A stretch of DNA of 64,000 nt from Bradyrhizobium algeriense (lineage in GTDB: Bacteria; Pseudomonadota; Alphaproteobacteria; Rhizobiales; Xanthobacteraceae). The DNA is taken from contig NZ_JAZHRV010000001.1 in the NCBI RefSeq assembly GCF_036924595.1, positions 1,488,001 to 1,552,000 on the forward strand, written 5' to 3'. The position numbers and the translations under genes are program-made. Under the pieces are notes generated by a model. That model was not told the DNA's origin and made no database searches. It worked only from the letters and a program-made list of their open reading frames with translations. Below, piece after piece: positions 1-7,432 of the stretch; position 1 is the stretch's first letter, and each line of letters starts with the position of its first letter.

Positions 1-1147
1 CCGCTGCTTCCTCGGCCGCTTCGCCGTGCAGAATCGTGACATGGGTGCCCGGCAGCAGCCGGTACTGTCCGTCAATCACGACCTGCTCGCCGGCCTTCAG
101 CCCGGAATCGATCAGCGCTTCGCCGTCGGCGATTTGAGCGACCTTGAGCGGACGGATTGCGACCGTGCTGTCGGGTTTGACGACATAGGCATAGGCGCCG
201 TTCGGACCTTGCTGCACGACGGAGGCAGGGACGGTCAGGCCGTTGTGCCGGGTCGTAACGAGCAGCCGCGCATTGACCAGTTCACCCGGCCACAGCTCGC
301 GCGACTTGTTGGGAAAGGTTGCCTTGAGCTGGATCGAGCCGGTGGTCTGCAGGATCTCGTTGTTGACCAGCGCGAGTTGGCCCTTACCCAGCTCGAGCGT
401 ATCGTCCTGGTCATAGGCGAGGACCGGAAGCGGCGTTTTGGTCGCCTGCTCCTGCCTGAGGATCTGCGGCAGCACCCCTTCCGGCAGGGTGAAGATCAGC
501 GAGATGGGATCGAGCTGCGTCACGACGACGAGGCCGTTGGGCGTCGTCGGGCTGATGATGTTGCCGACGTCGATCTGGCGAATCCCGACCACGCCGTCGA
601 TCGGCGAGGTCAGCCGGGTGTAGCTGAGCTGCACCTTGGCCGCCTCGATCAGCGCCTGGTCGGTCTTGATCGCGGCCTCGAGCTGGCCGACCTGCGCGTT
701 CTGGGTCTCGATCAACTGCGGCGTGGCCCAACCCTTGTCGCCGAGCTGGGTGTAACGCGTGAGATTGGCACGGGCATTGGTGAGTTGGGCCTGGTCGCGC
801 TCCAGATTTCCCTCGAACTGGTCGATCTGGGCCTGGTAGGGGCGCGGATCGATTTGCGCGAGCAGGTCGCCGGCATGGACGGTCTGTCCTTCGGTGAAGT
901 TGATGCTGATGAGCTGGCCCTGGATCTGGGCCCGCACGACGTCGGTGTTGTAGGCAATCACGGTGCCGACGCCGTTCTGGTAGATCGGCACGTCATGCTG
1001 GCTGACCACGCCGGCCACGACCGGAACCGGAGCCGGCGGCGCGGCTGCGACAGCGGCCTTGAATAAATGGGCGTGCGTCAGGAAGAGGAGGCCGCCCGCG
1101 GCGGCGACGCCGAACACGACGGCAGGTATTGCGACTTTCATTTTCAT
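1..1147 (-). CDS. RND efflux periplasmic adaptor subunit (HlyD/MdtA type), 3' end outside window
   Basis: This is the membrane-fusion subunit of a tripartite RND efflux pump, bridging an inner-membrane RND transporter and an outer-membrane channel. About 382 residues are visible and the stop lies beyond the window edge. It starts MKMKVAIPAVVFGV, a hydrophobic N-terminal anchor or signal. A lipoyl/barrel-sandwich half motif follows around residues 65-95 (GQLISINFTEGQTVHAGDLL), then an alpha-helical hairpin and the second half motif (SPIDGVVGIRQIDVGN). The C-terminal beta-barrel contains LWPGELVNARLLV. Two in-frame ATGs (1147 and 1141) are equally usable. The partner pump gene would be expected downstream, outside the window. 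Family assignment is firm; the substrate cannot be read from the sequence. Confidence 0.93.
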   Translation of the reverse strand, partial: MKMKVAIPAVVFGVAAAGGLLFLTHAHLFKAAVAAAPPAPVPVVAGVVSQHDVPIYQNGVGTVIAYNTDVVRAQIQGQLISINFTEGQTVHAGDLLAQIDPRPYQAQIDQFEGNLERDQAQLTNARANLTRYTQLGDKGWATPQLIETQNAQVGQLEAAIKTDQALIEAAKVQLSYTRLTSPIDGVVGIRQIDVGNIISPTTPNGLVVVTQLDPISLIFTLPEGVLPQILRQEQATKTPLPVLAYDQDDTLELGKGQLALVNNEILQTTGSIQLKATFPNKSRELWPGELVNARLLVTTRHNGLTVPASVVQQGPNGAYAYVVKPDSTVAIRPLKVAQIADGEALIDSGLKAGEQVVIDGQYRLLPGTHVTILHGEAAEEAA

Positions 1148-1174
1148 GGCTGCTTCTCGCACGTGGGTTTTCGC

Positions 1175-1924
1175 TCAACGCAACATCGTGGCGGCGGCTG
1201 ACAGGCCCGGTATCGTGTTCGGCGCCCCTGTGATGTTCGGTATCCCCGTGATGGGATCGGTCGGCGCAGCGACGGCTGTCGTGTTCGCGGCCGCCAGCGT
1301 GACGGCGGGCACTGTCGGGATCGTTGGCGCGATGGTGCTGATGGTAGGTCCGACGGTGATGGTGGGCACCATCGCGGCGGAGCTGACTCCGAGATTGCCG
1401 ATCTCGGTCGACCCCATCGGAATGCCGGTGCGCGGCACGCCGCCCGGCGTCGTGGGAGACGTCGGCGTCGATGACGCAGCGAGATTGTTCGAGCCGGCGC
1501 CGCACATGCTTTGGGTACCCGAAGTATCGATCAGGGCCGATGTCGGCGAAATACCCGATGACGACATTGCTGATGTCGACATTCCCGGCATCGTGGACAT
1601 CGTGCTCTGCGGTGTGACGGTCCCGACGTCCACGCCGCCGCCGTCAAAGGTGGTCGCCGATCCGAACATCGTTGACGGTGCCGTACCGATGGTCGAGCAC
1701 ACGGTGCTGCCAATGGTCGACGAGATCGGCGCCGGACTTACGCCGGGGGAGGCGATTTCCGTTGCGCCAAACGGGATGCCGGTGCCGCCGACTGGCGCGC
1801 TTGGCACCATGCCGAGCGGCGACGTGGTCGAAAGCGAAGGCGTCGGCATTACCGCGGCCTGCTGCGCAAAGGCCTGGCCGCACAGCAGGGCCAAGGCTGT
1901 CGTGATCATCAGGAAGCGTTTCAT
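1175..1924 (-). CDS. Exported Ser/Thr/Pro/Gly-rich protein of unknown function
   Basis: I do not recognise this 249-residue protein. It begins MKRFLMITTALALLCGQAFAQ, a good Sec signal peptide ending in an AxA-like site, so it should be exported. The mature part is low in charge and rich in Ser, Thr, Pro, Ala and Gly. It contains at least two copies of a repeat resembling GTGIPFGATEIASPGVS (the second is RTGIPMGSTEIGNLGVS). Longer upstream starts exist but would place a signal peptide in the middle of the protein, so the ATG at the signal peptide was chosen. It lies just upstream of the RND adaptor on the same strand, with a gap of 27 bases, and may be co-transcribed with it. An envelope or surface protein is plausible but unproven. 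Confidence 0.75.
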   Translation of the reverse strand: MKRFLMITTALALLCGQAFAQQAAVMPTPSLSTTSPLGMVPSAPVGGTGIPFGATEIASPGVSPAPISSTIGSTVCSTIGTAPSTMFGSATTFDGGGVDVGTVTPQSTMSTMPGMSTSAMSSSGISPTSALIDTSGTQSMCGAGSNNLAASSTPTSPTTPGGVPRTGIPMGSTEIGNLGVSSAAMVPTITVGPTISTIAPTIPTVPAVTLAAANTTAVAAPTDPITGIPNITGAPNTIPGLSAAATMLR

Positions 1925-2042
1925 GGTGCTCTCCGGTGCCGGTCGGGCAGTGCGAACGAATAAGCAGGGAGGCGATCGGTCTGGGCATCGAGAAAGTGCC
2001 ATCCGGTCCGACAGCCTGCGAGGCAGGATTTGCGCGAGGATC

Positions 2043-2408
2043 TCAGCTGCAGCTCAGCGGCAAGGGCTGGTCGGGATGCAGCTCGTACCAGTCGTAGCAA
2101 TCGGGATAACCGTAGTAGCCGTATCCCGGTCCGTATCCGCCGAAGCGATGCAGGGCGTGCTGGTGCAGTCCGAAACCATGCGCGCCGAAGTGGCCTCCAC
2201 CGCCGACACCAACGCCCCCCATGTGTTCGCCGCCGCCCATGCCGCCGAAGTGGCCTCCACCGCCAAAACCGCCGCCCATATGGCCGCCGCCACCGAAGCC
2301 GCCGCCGTGACCGCCACCGCCGCCACCACCGCGGGCATCGGCCGCGCCCGACATCAGGCTCGAAGCGAGAAGCGCCGTTGCCAATATCGTGATCATCCGT
2401 TTCATCAT
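2043..2408 (-). CDS. Small exported glycine-rich protein
   Basis: This is a 121-residue protein with an N-terminal signal peptide (MKRMITILATALLASSLMSG, then ADARG). After it comes a Gly/His/Phe/Met-rich stretch of GGGHMGG-type repeats over roughly residues 25-80. The tail is rich in Tyr and Pro and contains two Cys (YPDCYDW and the C-terminal CS). Two consecutive ATGs open the frame. Gly-rich exported proteins of this type are common in Bradyrhizobiaceae and usually carry no assigned function. The His and Met content could allow metal binding, but that is a guess. Confidence 0.75.
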   Translation of the reverse strand: MMKRMITILATALLASSLMSGAADARGGGGGGGHGGGFGGGGHMGGGFGGGGHFGGMGGGEHMGGVGVGGGGHFGAHGFGLHQHALHRFGGYGPGYGYYGYPDCYDWYELHPDQPLPLSCS

Positions 2409-2600
2409 GACACTCCTTTTCAGTCAGATTGCTCGGCGCCGTGACGCGCGAACCTCAACGAGCCACGCGAACGAAACGTCGGATGACTGACAGGTAGGTG
2501 CGATGCACAAAGCCTCCATTAAATTCGCCGTTAGTCGCGTTCACGAACCAGAGCAGCAGCAGACGTGCGTCAAAAAGGCGAACTGCCCGGGCGCACGCCA

Positions 2601-2640
2601 AAAGAAGACGGGCTGGCGGATATCCCGCCAGCCCGTCTTG
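2601..2640 (-). terminator. Strong hairpin terminator
   Basis: A perfect 15-bp stem (AAGACGGGCTGGCGG and its complement) closes a five-base loop at 2620-2624. Read on the minus strand it is followed by CTTTT. It sits about 30 bases downstream of the small exported gene at 2670-2894 and would end that transcript. Confidence 0.75.
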
Positions 2641-2669
2641 TTTCGTCGCTCCGTCGCAGTGCGAGTGGA

Positions 2670-2894
2670 TCAGTAACCCGTGTTGGGCTCGCAAGGCGGC
2701 ACGGTCCACGGTTCGGAGGCGTAGGCGCCGACGCGCGGAGCGCGGATGCAGCTATCGCCTTGGTCGCGATGCATCGTCGACATCACGCGGCCGTCGCTAT
2801 CGGTGACGACATGCCGCGAGGTGGCAGCCAGCACCGGCGTGGCGAAGGTGGCTGCGGTCAGTAACGCAGCCGACAGAAGTTTCACTTTGTGCAT
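2670..2894 (-). CDS. Small exported hypothetical protein
   Basis: This is a 74-residue protein starting MHKVKLLSAALLTAATFATPVLA, a clear signal peptide. A short mature part of about 50 residues follows, with two Cys (DSCIRAP and PPCEPNTGY) that could form a disulfide after export. I do not recognise the family. Upstream in-frame starts would extend it by about 27 residues that lack a signal character, so the internal ATG was chosen. It stands alone and is followed by a perfect hairpin terminator. Confidence 0.7.
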   Translation of the reverse strand: MHKVKLLSAALLTAATFATPVLAATSRHVVTDSDGRVMSTMHRDQGDSCIRAPRVGAYASEPWTVPPCEPNTGY

Positions 2895-3348
2895 TGGTGT
2901 TCTCCATAGGTGAGGGGAAGCCAGGCTGGCTTCTCCCTGTGACGTGCGGCCGGCCCACCATCGTCCAAAGGGCACATCGCTTCACGTGCTTTCAACTCGG
3001 CGTGAGAATGATGCGGGGCCCGATCTGTTGCCTGGCCCGGCCCGAAATCGCCCGCGGGGACCTGACGATGCCGGCCTGTCGATTCATTAAATCGCTATTT
3101 ATTGGCACCGCGCGCCGACACGCGTTACCTGTTTCGAGCGGGCTCGCTGTGCTCGTACCGAGGCAGCGGAAATGGCCGCCGGGCGGATGGCGCACGCCGG
3201 ATCCCAAAGGGATGGCGACGCTGTCCGGCTCTCCTGAACCCGTGAGACTTGCGTCGTCACCATGGCTTTATCGGCCGGCCGGCGTATCATTGCGACCGAG
3301 CCGTGCCGTGCGGCGGGAGGGGATCTTGATGGCAGTCGGAATGATCTC
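2895..3348. other. Intergenic region before the two-component operon
   Basis: This 454-base region lies between a minus-strand exported gene and the plus-strand response regulator. Open frames here are short and show no recognisable protein. No clear promoter or operator could be assigned. It should carry the divergent promoters of both neighbours. Confidence 0.5.
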
Positions 3349-4026
3349 ATGACGAAAGTTCTGCTCATAGAAGATGACGACGAGACGGCTGGAGAAATCA
3401 CCGCCGAGCTGGCCGATCGCGGCTTCGATGTGGAATGGTCGTCCGACGGACTGGATGGTCTCGCCAAGGCGCGCGACTTGCGGCCGGATGCTATGATCGT
3501 CGACCGCCTGCTGCCGGGAATGGACGGCCTTACTGTCATCGAGTCCCTGCGGAAGGATCAGGTGCGCACGCCGGTCCTGGTGTTGAGCGCGCTTGGGGCG
3601 GTCGATGACCGCGTGCGCGGATTGCGGATGGGTGGCGACGACTACCTCACCAAGCCGTTCGCGGTCGTCGAACTCGTCGCGCGAATAGAAGCGCTGCTGC
3701 GCCGCCCGCCGGAAACGCGGGAAACCACCCTGCGGGTGGGACAGCTCGAGCTCGACCTGATCGAGCGCACGGCGAAACGCGGCGAACGCGAGATCGATCT
3801 CTTGCCGCGCGAGTTTCGCCTGCTCGAATACATGATGCGGCGGAGCGACCAGCTGCTCACGCGGGCCATGCTGCTCGAGGAAGTCTGGAACTACAAGTTT
3901 GTCCCGGCAACCAACCTGGTCGACGTGCATATGGGCCGCGTGCGGCACAAGGTCGACGGTCCGGGCGACACCCCGATGATTCACAATGTCCGCGGCGCGG
4001 GGTTCATTCTGCGCGCGGTGTCCTAG
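3349..4026 (+). CDS. OmpR/PhoB-family response regulator
   Basis: This is a two-component DNA-binding response regulator of 225 residues, the usual length for the OmpR family. The receiver opens MTKVLLIEDDDETA, with the acidic pocket Asp residues. The phosphoacceptor Asp is near residue 52 (AMIVDRLLPGMDG), and a switch Lys lies in YLTKPFAV. The C-terminal winged helix spans roughly residues 125-223, including LLPREFRLLEYMM and LVDVHMGRVRHKV. An upstream start would add 29 residues before the receiver, so the ATG at MTKV was chosen. The next gene, 90 bases downstream on the same strand, is its probable cognate sensor kinase. Confidence 0.93.
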   Translation: MTKVLLIEDDDETAGEITAELADRGFDVEWSSDGLDGLAKARDLRPDAMIVDRLLPGMDGLTVIESLRKDQVRTPVLVLSALGAVDDRVRGLRMGGDDYLTKPFAVVELVARIEALLRRPPETRETTLRVGQLELDLIERTAKRGEREIDLLPREFRLLEYMMRRSDQLLTRAMLLEEVWNYKFVPATNLVDVHMGRVRHKVDGPGDTPMIHNVRGAGFILRAVS

Positions 4027-4116
4027 GTTAATTCCCGGGTTGTTTTTAACGATCGTGCCGCGCGCCCGCGTCGTCGGAGCCGGCGAGGTAATCGGGCGGC
4101 AGGATTCGAGCATCAG

Positions 4117-5481
4117 ATGCAGTTCATACGCTCGAACACGTTTCACTGGGCCGCCGCACTGGCAGCCTTGTTCGCGGCTTTTGTCACGATCCTGTTCGGC
4201 TTCATCTACTTCAAGATCGATGGTTACCTGATCGCGCGTTCCGATCGCATGATCACGACGCAGCTCAATTTCTTTGCCGCGCTGCCGCCCGGTCGCCTGA
4301 TCAGCGCGCTCGACGATCATCTCGATCAGGATTCCCGCGGCGTCCAGTTCGCCGGCATCTTCGATGCAAAGGGAAATCGCCTTGCCGGCAATGTCGTACG
4401 CCTGCCGGACGATCTCGGGCCCGGCGCGCCGGTGAAGAGTGTGCGGATGGCGCGGGCCGATGACAAGGAGGCCGACGCTCCATTGGTCAGGGCCGTCGCG
4501 CGGAGCCTTGATGATGGCAATGTCCTGGTGATTGGACGCAACGTCGACGAGACCCGGGAAATCTCCAGGGTTGTCGGAGCAGCGCTCGCGCTTGGCCTGT
4601 TGCCCGCGTTCTGCTTCTGGCTGCTGGCGGGCGCGTGGCTGAGCGTTCGCGCGCAAAAGCGCGTCGAGGAGGTCAACATGCGGGTTCGGCGCATCATCGC
4701 CGGAGATCTGCGCGAGCGGCTGCCGCACCGGAATATCGATGAACCGTTCTCGCGGCTCGCCGCCATCGTCAACGGTATGCTCGATGAACTGGAGACCACC
4801 ATCAACGCGCTGGCCGGTGTCGGCAACGACATCGCCCACGATCTGCGAACGCCGCTGACGCGCGCGCGCCTGACGCTCGAGCGGGGCCGCACCAACGCCA
4901 CCAGTCTGGAGCAGCTCCAGCAGGCCGCCGACAAGGCCATCGGCGGCATCGACCAGTCGCTGTCGATCGTCACGGCGCTGCTGCGCCTGGCCGAAATCGA
5001 GAACAGCCGCCGGTCAGCCGCATTCGGCGACGTTGCTCTCGGCGAAATGCTGCGCGAGGTCTGCGACATGTATGAGCCGATCGCCGAAGACAAGCAGATC
5101 GCGCTGAGCGCGAGTACGTCAGGCACGCTTCGCGTGCGCGGCGATCGAGACCTGCTGCTGGAGGCGGTCGCCAACCTCGTCGACAATGCCATCAAGTTCA
5201 CGCCCCGGAGCGGCAGCGTCAAGCTGGAGCTGCTGCGCGGCGAGGGAGAAACCATCCTGCGTGTGACGGATACGGGTCCGGGGATCAGCGATAAGGAACA
5301 TGAGGCCGTGCTGCGCCGGTTCTATCGCTCGGACAAGATCCGCAGCACGCCGGGCATAGGCCTCGGACTCAACCTGGTTTCGGCCATCGTAAAACTGCAC
5401 GGATTTCGCCTGATCATCCACTCCGGCCCGGGAGGCCGGGTGGAGATCATTTGCCCCGATGAGCCCGTCGGCCGGGCATAG
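4117..5481 (+). CDS. Sensor histidine kinase, HAMP-HisKA-HATPase
   Basis: This 454-residue inner-membrane sensor kinase is the probable partner of the adjacent OmpR-type regulator. A first membrane helix lies at about residues 10-35 (AALAALFAAFVTILFGFIYF). A periplasmic sensor segment of about 110 residues follows, then a second helix near 155-180. A HAMP-like linker leads to the HisKA box around residue 242 (GNDIAHDLRTPLT, with the phosphorylatable His). The ATPase part carries the N box (NLVDNAIKFT), the G1 box (DTGPGIS) and the G2 box (GIGLGLNLV). The signal is unknown; the sensor domain is not one I recognise. Confidence 0.93.
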   Translation: MQFIRSNTFHWAAALAALFAAFVTILFGFIYFKIDGYLIARSDRMITTQLNFFAALPPGRLISALDDHLDQDSRGVQFAGIFDAKGNRLAGNVVRLPDDLGPGAPVKSVRMARADDKEADAPLVRAVARSLDDGNVLVIGRNVDETREISRVVGAALALGLLPAFCFWLLAGAWLSVRAQKRVEEVNMRVRRIIAGDLRERLPHRNIDEPFSRLAAIVNGMLDELETTINALAGVGNDIAHDLRTPLTRARLTLERGRTNATSLEQLQQAADKAIGGIDQSLSIVTALLRLAEIENSRRSAAFGDVALGEMLREVCDMYEPIAEDKQIALSASTSGTLRVRGDRDLLLEAVANLVDNAIKFTPRSGSVKLELLRGEGETILRVTDTGPGISDKEHEAVLRRFYRSDKIRSTPGIGLGLNLVSAIVKLHGFRLIIHSGPGGRVEIICPDEPVGRA

Positions 5482-5505
5482 AATCGGTGAGCTGCGAAGG
5501 CGACG

Positions 5506-5799
5506 TCATCCATGCCGGTGGCCGTCATGCTTGGCGTGAGAGGCGCGATGGACTCTACCATGATGCCAGACGGTGGGGCCGGCCATGCCGCTTTCCCTTT
5601 CGTTATAGGATTGCATCACCGAAGGCGGCATCCCTTCCATCCTGTAGGCCGGCGTCGGGGCGCCGCCGTTCAGGACGTCCAGATTCGGATAATAGAATGC
5701 AAAGGCGCCCGGCTCCTGAATGGCTTCCTGAGCGAAGGCAGGCGCCGCTGCCATCAGCGACAGCAATCCTGCGACAGCGATTGTCTTGATCGATTTCAT
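5506..5799 (-). CDS. Small exported hypothetical protein
   Basis: This 97-residue protein starts MKSIKTIAVAGLLSLMAAAPAFA, a clean signal peptide with an AFA cleavage site. The mature part has a Tyr/Asn/Pro-rich start (FAFYYPNLDVLNGG) and a His/Lys-rich end (HGRVHRASHAKHDGHRHG). The basic, His-rich C-terminus could bind metals or polyanions, but no family is recognised. It is convergent with the upstream kinase gene, with only 24 bases between the two stops. Confidence 0.7.
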   Translation of the reverse strand: MKSIKTIAVAGLLSLMAAAPAFAQEAIQEPGAFAFYYPNLDVLNGGAPTPAYRMEGMPPSVMQSYNERESGMAGPTVWHHGRVHRASHAKHDGHRHG

Positions 5800-6230
5800 T
5801 GTCTTTCTCCATATCGTCGATGCGGGAGTTCGCCGGACGTGGAAGCGCGATCACGGCACCGTAACGGGCCTGTGTACTTCCGAATGCGAACTGCTCGCTT
5901 GAAGCTGCATCCGGGACAGCGGATGCATGATGGAGATGTGGGGCGGGGGCGCCGTCGCCCCACTAAATTGCCTTTCACGAAGCTCAACTAATCTTGAGCC
6001 GTCTTGAGAAGCGTTTGTGTGGGAAGCGAGATCATACGCGCGTGCGCGGCGGCTCACCGTTCGATCTTTCACAAATTTGTTCGGAACGAAATCGTGCGAT
6101 TTTTAAATCAAGACGATAGTTGCGCAAAATCCTAACAGCGAATTTACGTTCCTCAATTCCAATTTAATGGCTGTATCGTGGTGCCTTCTCCTAGGGTCTG
6201 CCTGCCGGACCCTATGGATTGGAGCCACCC
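5800..6230. other. Intergenic region upstream of the sigma factor gene
   Basis: This 431-base region becomes notably AT-rich towards its right end (roughly 6060-6190), in contrast to the surrounding high-GC DNA. That fits a promoter region for the divergent small exported gene and the RpoH-type gene. No promoter match is clear enough to place. Confidence 0.5.
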
Positions 6231-7136
6231 ATGAACGCTCACTGCACAACGCTAATGTCGGACAGACGCGAGATATTGACCGAAGGCAGATCACGTGCGC
6301 TCGTCGATGAGTACGCCTCCCTCATCAAGCGATACGTTCTGCTTGAACCGACGCGCGAGCAGCAGCTCGCACGGCGCTGGCAGGAGCATCGCGACCGCAG
6401 CGCGACCGATGCGCTCGTCACCAGCCATCTCCGGTTGGCGGCAAAGGTCGCGCGCCGCTACCAGCGATACGACCTTCCGCTTGCCGATCTGATCGGCGAA
6501 GCAAATCTCGGCCTCGTGATCGCGGCTTCGCACTTTGAGCCCGGCCGCGGCGCCCGGTTTTCCACCTATGCGCTGTGGTGGATCAAGGCCGCGATTCACG
6601 ATTACATCCTGCGGTCGCGGTCGCTGGTCAAGATCGGGACGACGGCGGCGCAGCGGAAGCTGTTCTTCGGCTTCAGGCGCGCCATGAACAAGTTCGGCGG
6701 CGACAGGGCAGGGCTGACGCAGGAGGTGGCCGAGGCCGTCGCGCGTGAGCTCGTGGTCCCGCTTCGCGAAGTGATCGAGATGAGCAGCCGTCTGACGGGG
6801 GACGTCTCCCTGAATGCGCCGGTCAGCGATGACGGACCGACCGAATGGGAGGCGATGCTGGTCGATCATTCGCCGAACGCCGAGGCGATCGTTGCCGAGC
6901 AGGACGAAAGCGCGCAAAAGGCGAAAGCGCTGCGTTCGGCCCTTGACGTGCTGACCGCGCGGGAGCGGCGTGTGTTCGAGGCGCGGCGGCTTAGCGAGGA
7001 TCCGCCGAGCCTGGAGGATCTCGGACGCGAGCTGTCCATTTCCGGCGAGCGCGTGCGGCAAATTGAAACGCTGGCCTTCGAAAAGGTCAGGCGTGCTGCC
7101 ACCAGGAATTTGAGACCTGCTCTCCTCCCGGCGTGA
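6231..7136 (+). CDS. rpoH: RNA polymerase sigma factor, RpoH (sigma-32) family
   Basis: This is an alternative sigma factor that directs core RNA polymerase to heat-shock or related stress promoters. Of its 301 residues, region 2 carries RYDLPLADLIGEANLGL and the -10 recognition helix STYALWWIKAAIHDYI. The RpoH-specific box QRKLFFGFR follows directly at about residue 145. Region 4 ends in LSISGERVRQIETLAFEKVR, a helix-turn-helix. The ATG at 6231 has GGAG seven bases upstream and was preferred to an in-frame TTG twelve bases earlier. Alphaproteobacteria often have several rpoH paralogues, and which one this is cannot be decided here. Confidence 0.93.
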   Translation: MNAHCTTLMSDRREILTEGRSRALVDEYASLIKRYVLLEPTREQQLARRWQEHRDRSATDALVTSHLRLAAKVARRYQRYDLPLADLIGEANLGLVIAASHFEPGRGARFSTYALWWIKAAIHDYILRSRSLVKIGTTAAQRKLFFGFRRAMNKFGGDRAGLTQEVAEAVARELVVPLREVIEMSSRLTGDVSLNAPVSDDGPTEWEAMLVDHSPNAEAIVAEQDESAQKAKALRSALDVLTARERRVFEARRLSEDPPSLEDLGRELSISGERVRQIETLAFEKVRRAATRNLRPALLPA

Positions 7137-7282
7137 GAGGCGGCCGGCCGACAAGGGAGCGGCAAGCGCTACCGTTCGCGCCGGCCGCATTCCCTCCAAT
7201 CGCCCTATCAGCGAGCCGCGCGCTCGCTAAGGGGCATTTTGGGCATCTTTCTTAATGCCCATTGAAGCCGTTGAATAACCTA

Positions 7283-7332
7283 GCGGATTTTGATTTCGCC
7301 ATTCGGAGGTTCGATCCCTCCCGGCCCGGCCA
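7283..7332 (+). tRNA. 3' half of a tRNA-Gln(UUG)-like gene (remnant)
   Basis: This stretch folds as the 3' part of a tRNA. The anticodon stem GCGGA/TTCGC encloses loop TTTTGAT with anticodon TTG (7290-7292). A five-base variable loop follows. The T stem GGAGG/CCTCC encloses a canonical TTCGATC loop. Then come a seven-base acceptor strand CGGCCCG, a G discriminator and an encoded CCA. The complementary 5' acceptor strand (CGGGCCG) and a D arm are absent upstream, so the gene is incomplete. Between the sigma factor gene and this point there are two small hairpins (7210-7228 and 7241-7260). Such half-tRNA copies commonly mark the end of an element integrated into a tRNA gene. Confidence 0.6.
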
Positions 7333-7432
7333 GGCTTTTCGTCGAACTTGGCCTTCAACTATTCGGCACCGGAACAATGCGCTGTTGGAAAAACGGTGCT
7401 ATTCAGATGTTTTCAACGCGTCGTCGAACGGA

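Noticed and set aside
26..1066. Long plus-strand open frame opposite the efflux adaptor
   Set aside because: It is a mirror frame in GC-rich DNA; the minus strand encodes a clear HlyD-type adaptor.
3268..4839. Long minus-strand open frame opposite the two-component genes
   Set aside because: The plus strand carries recognisable receiver, winged-helix and kinase motifs; the opposite frame has none.
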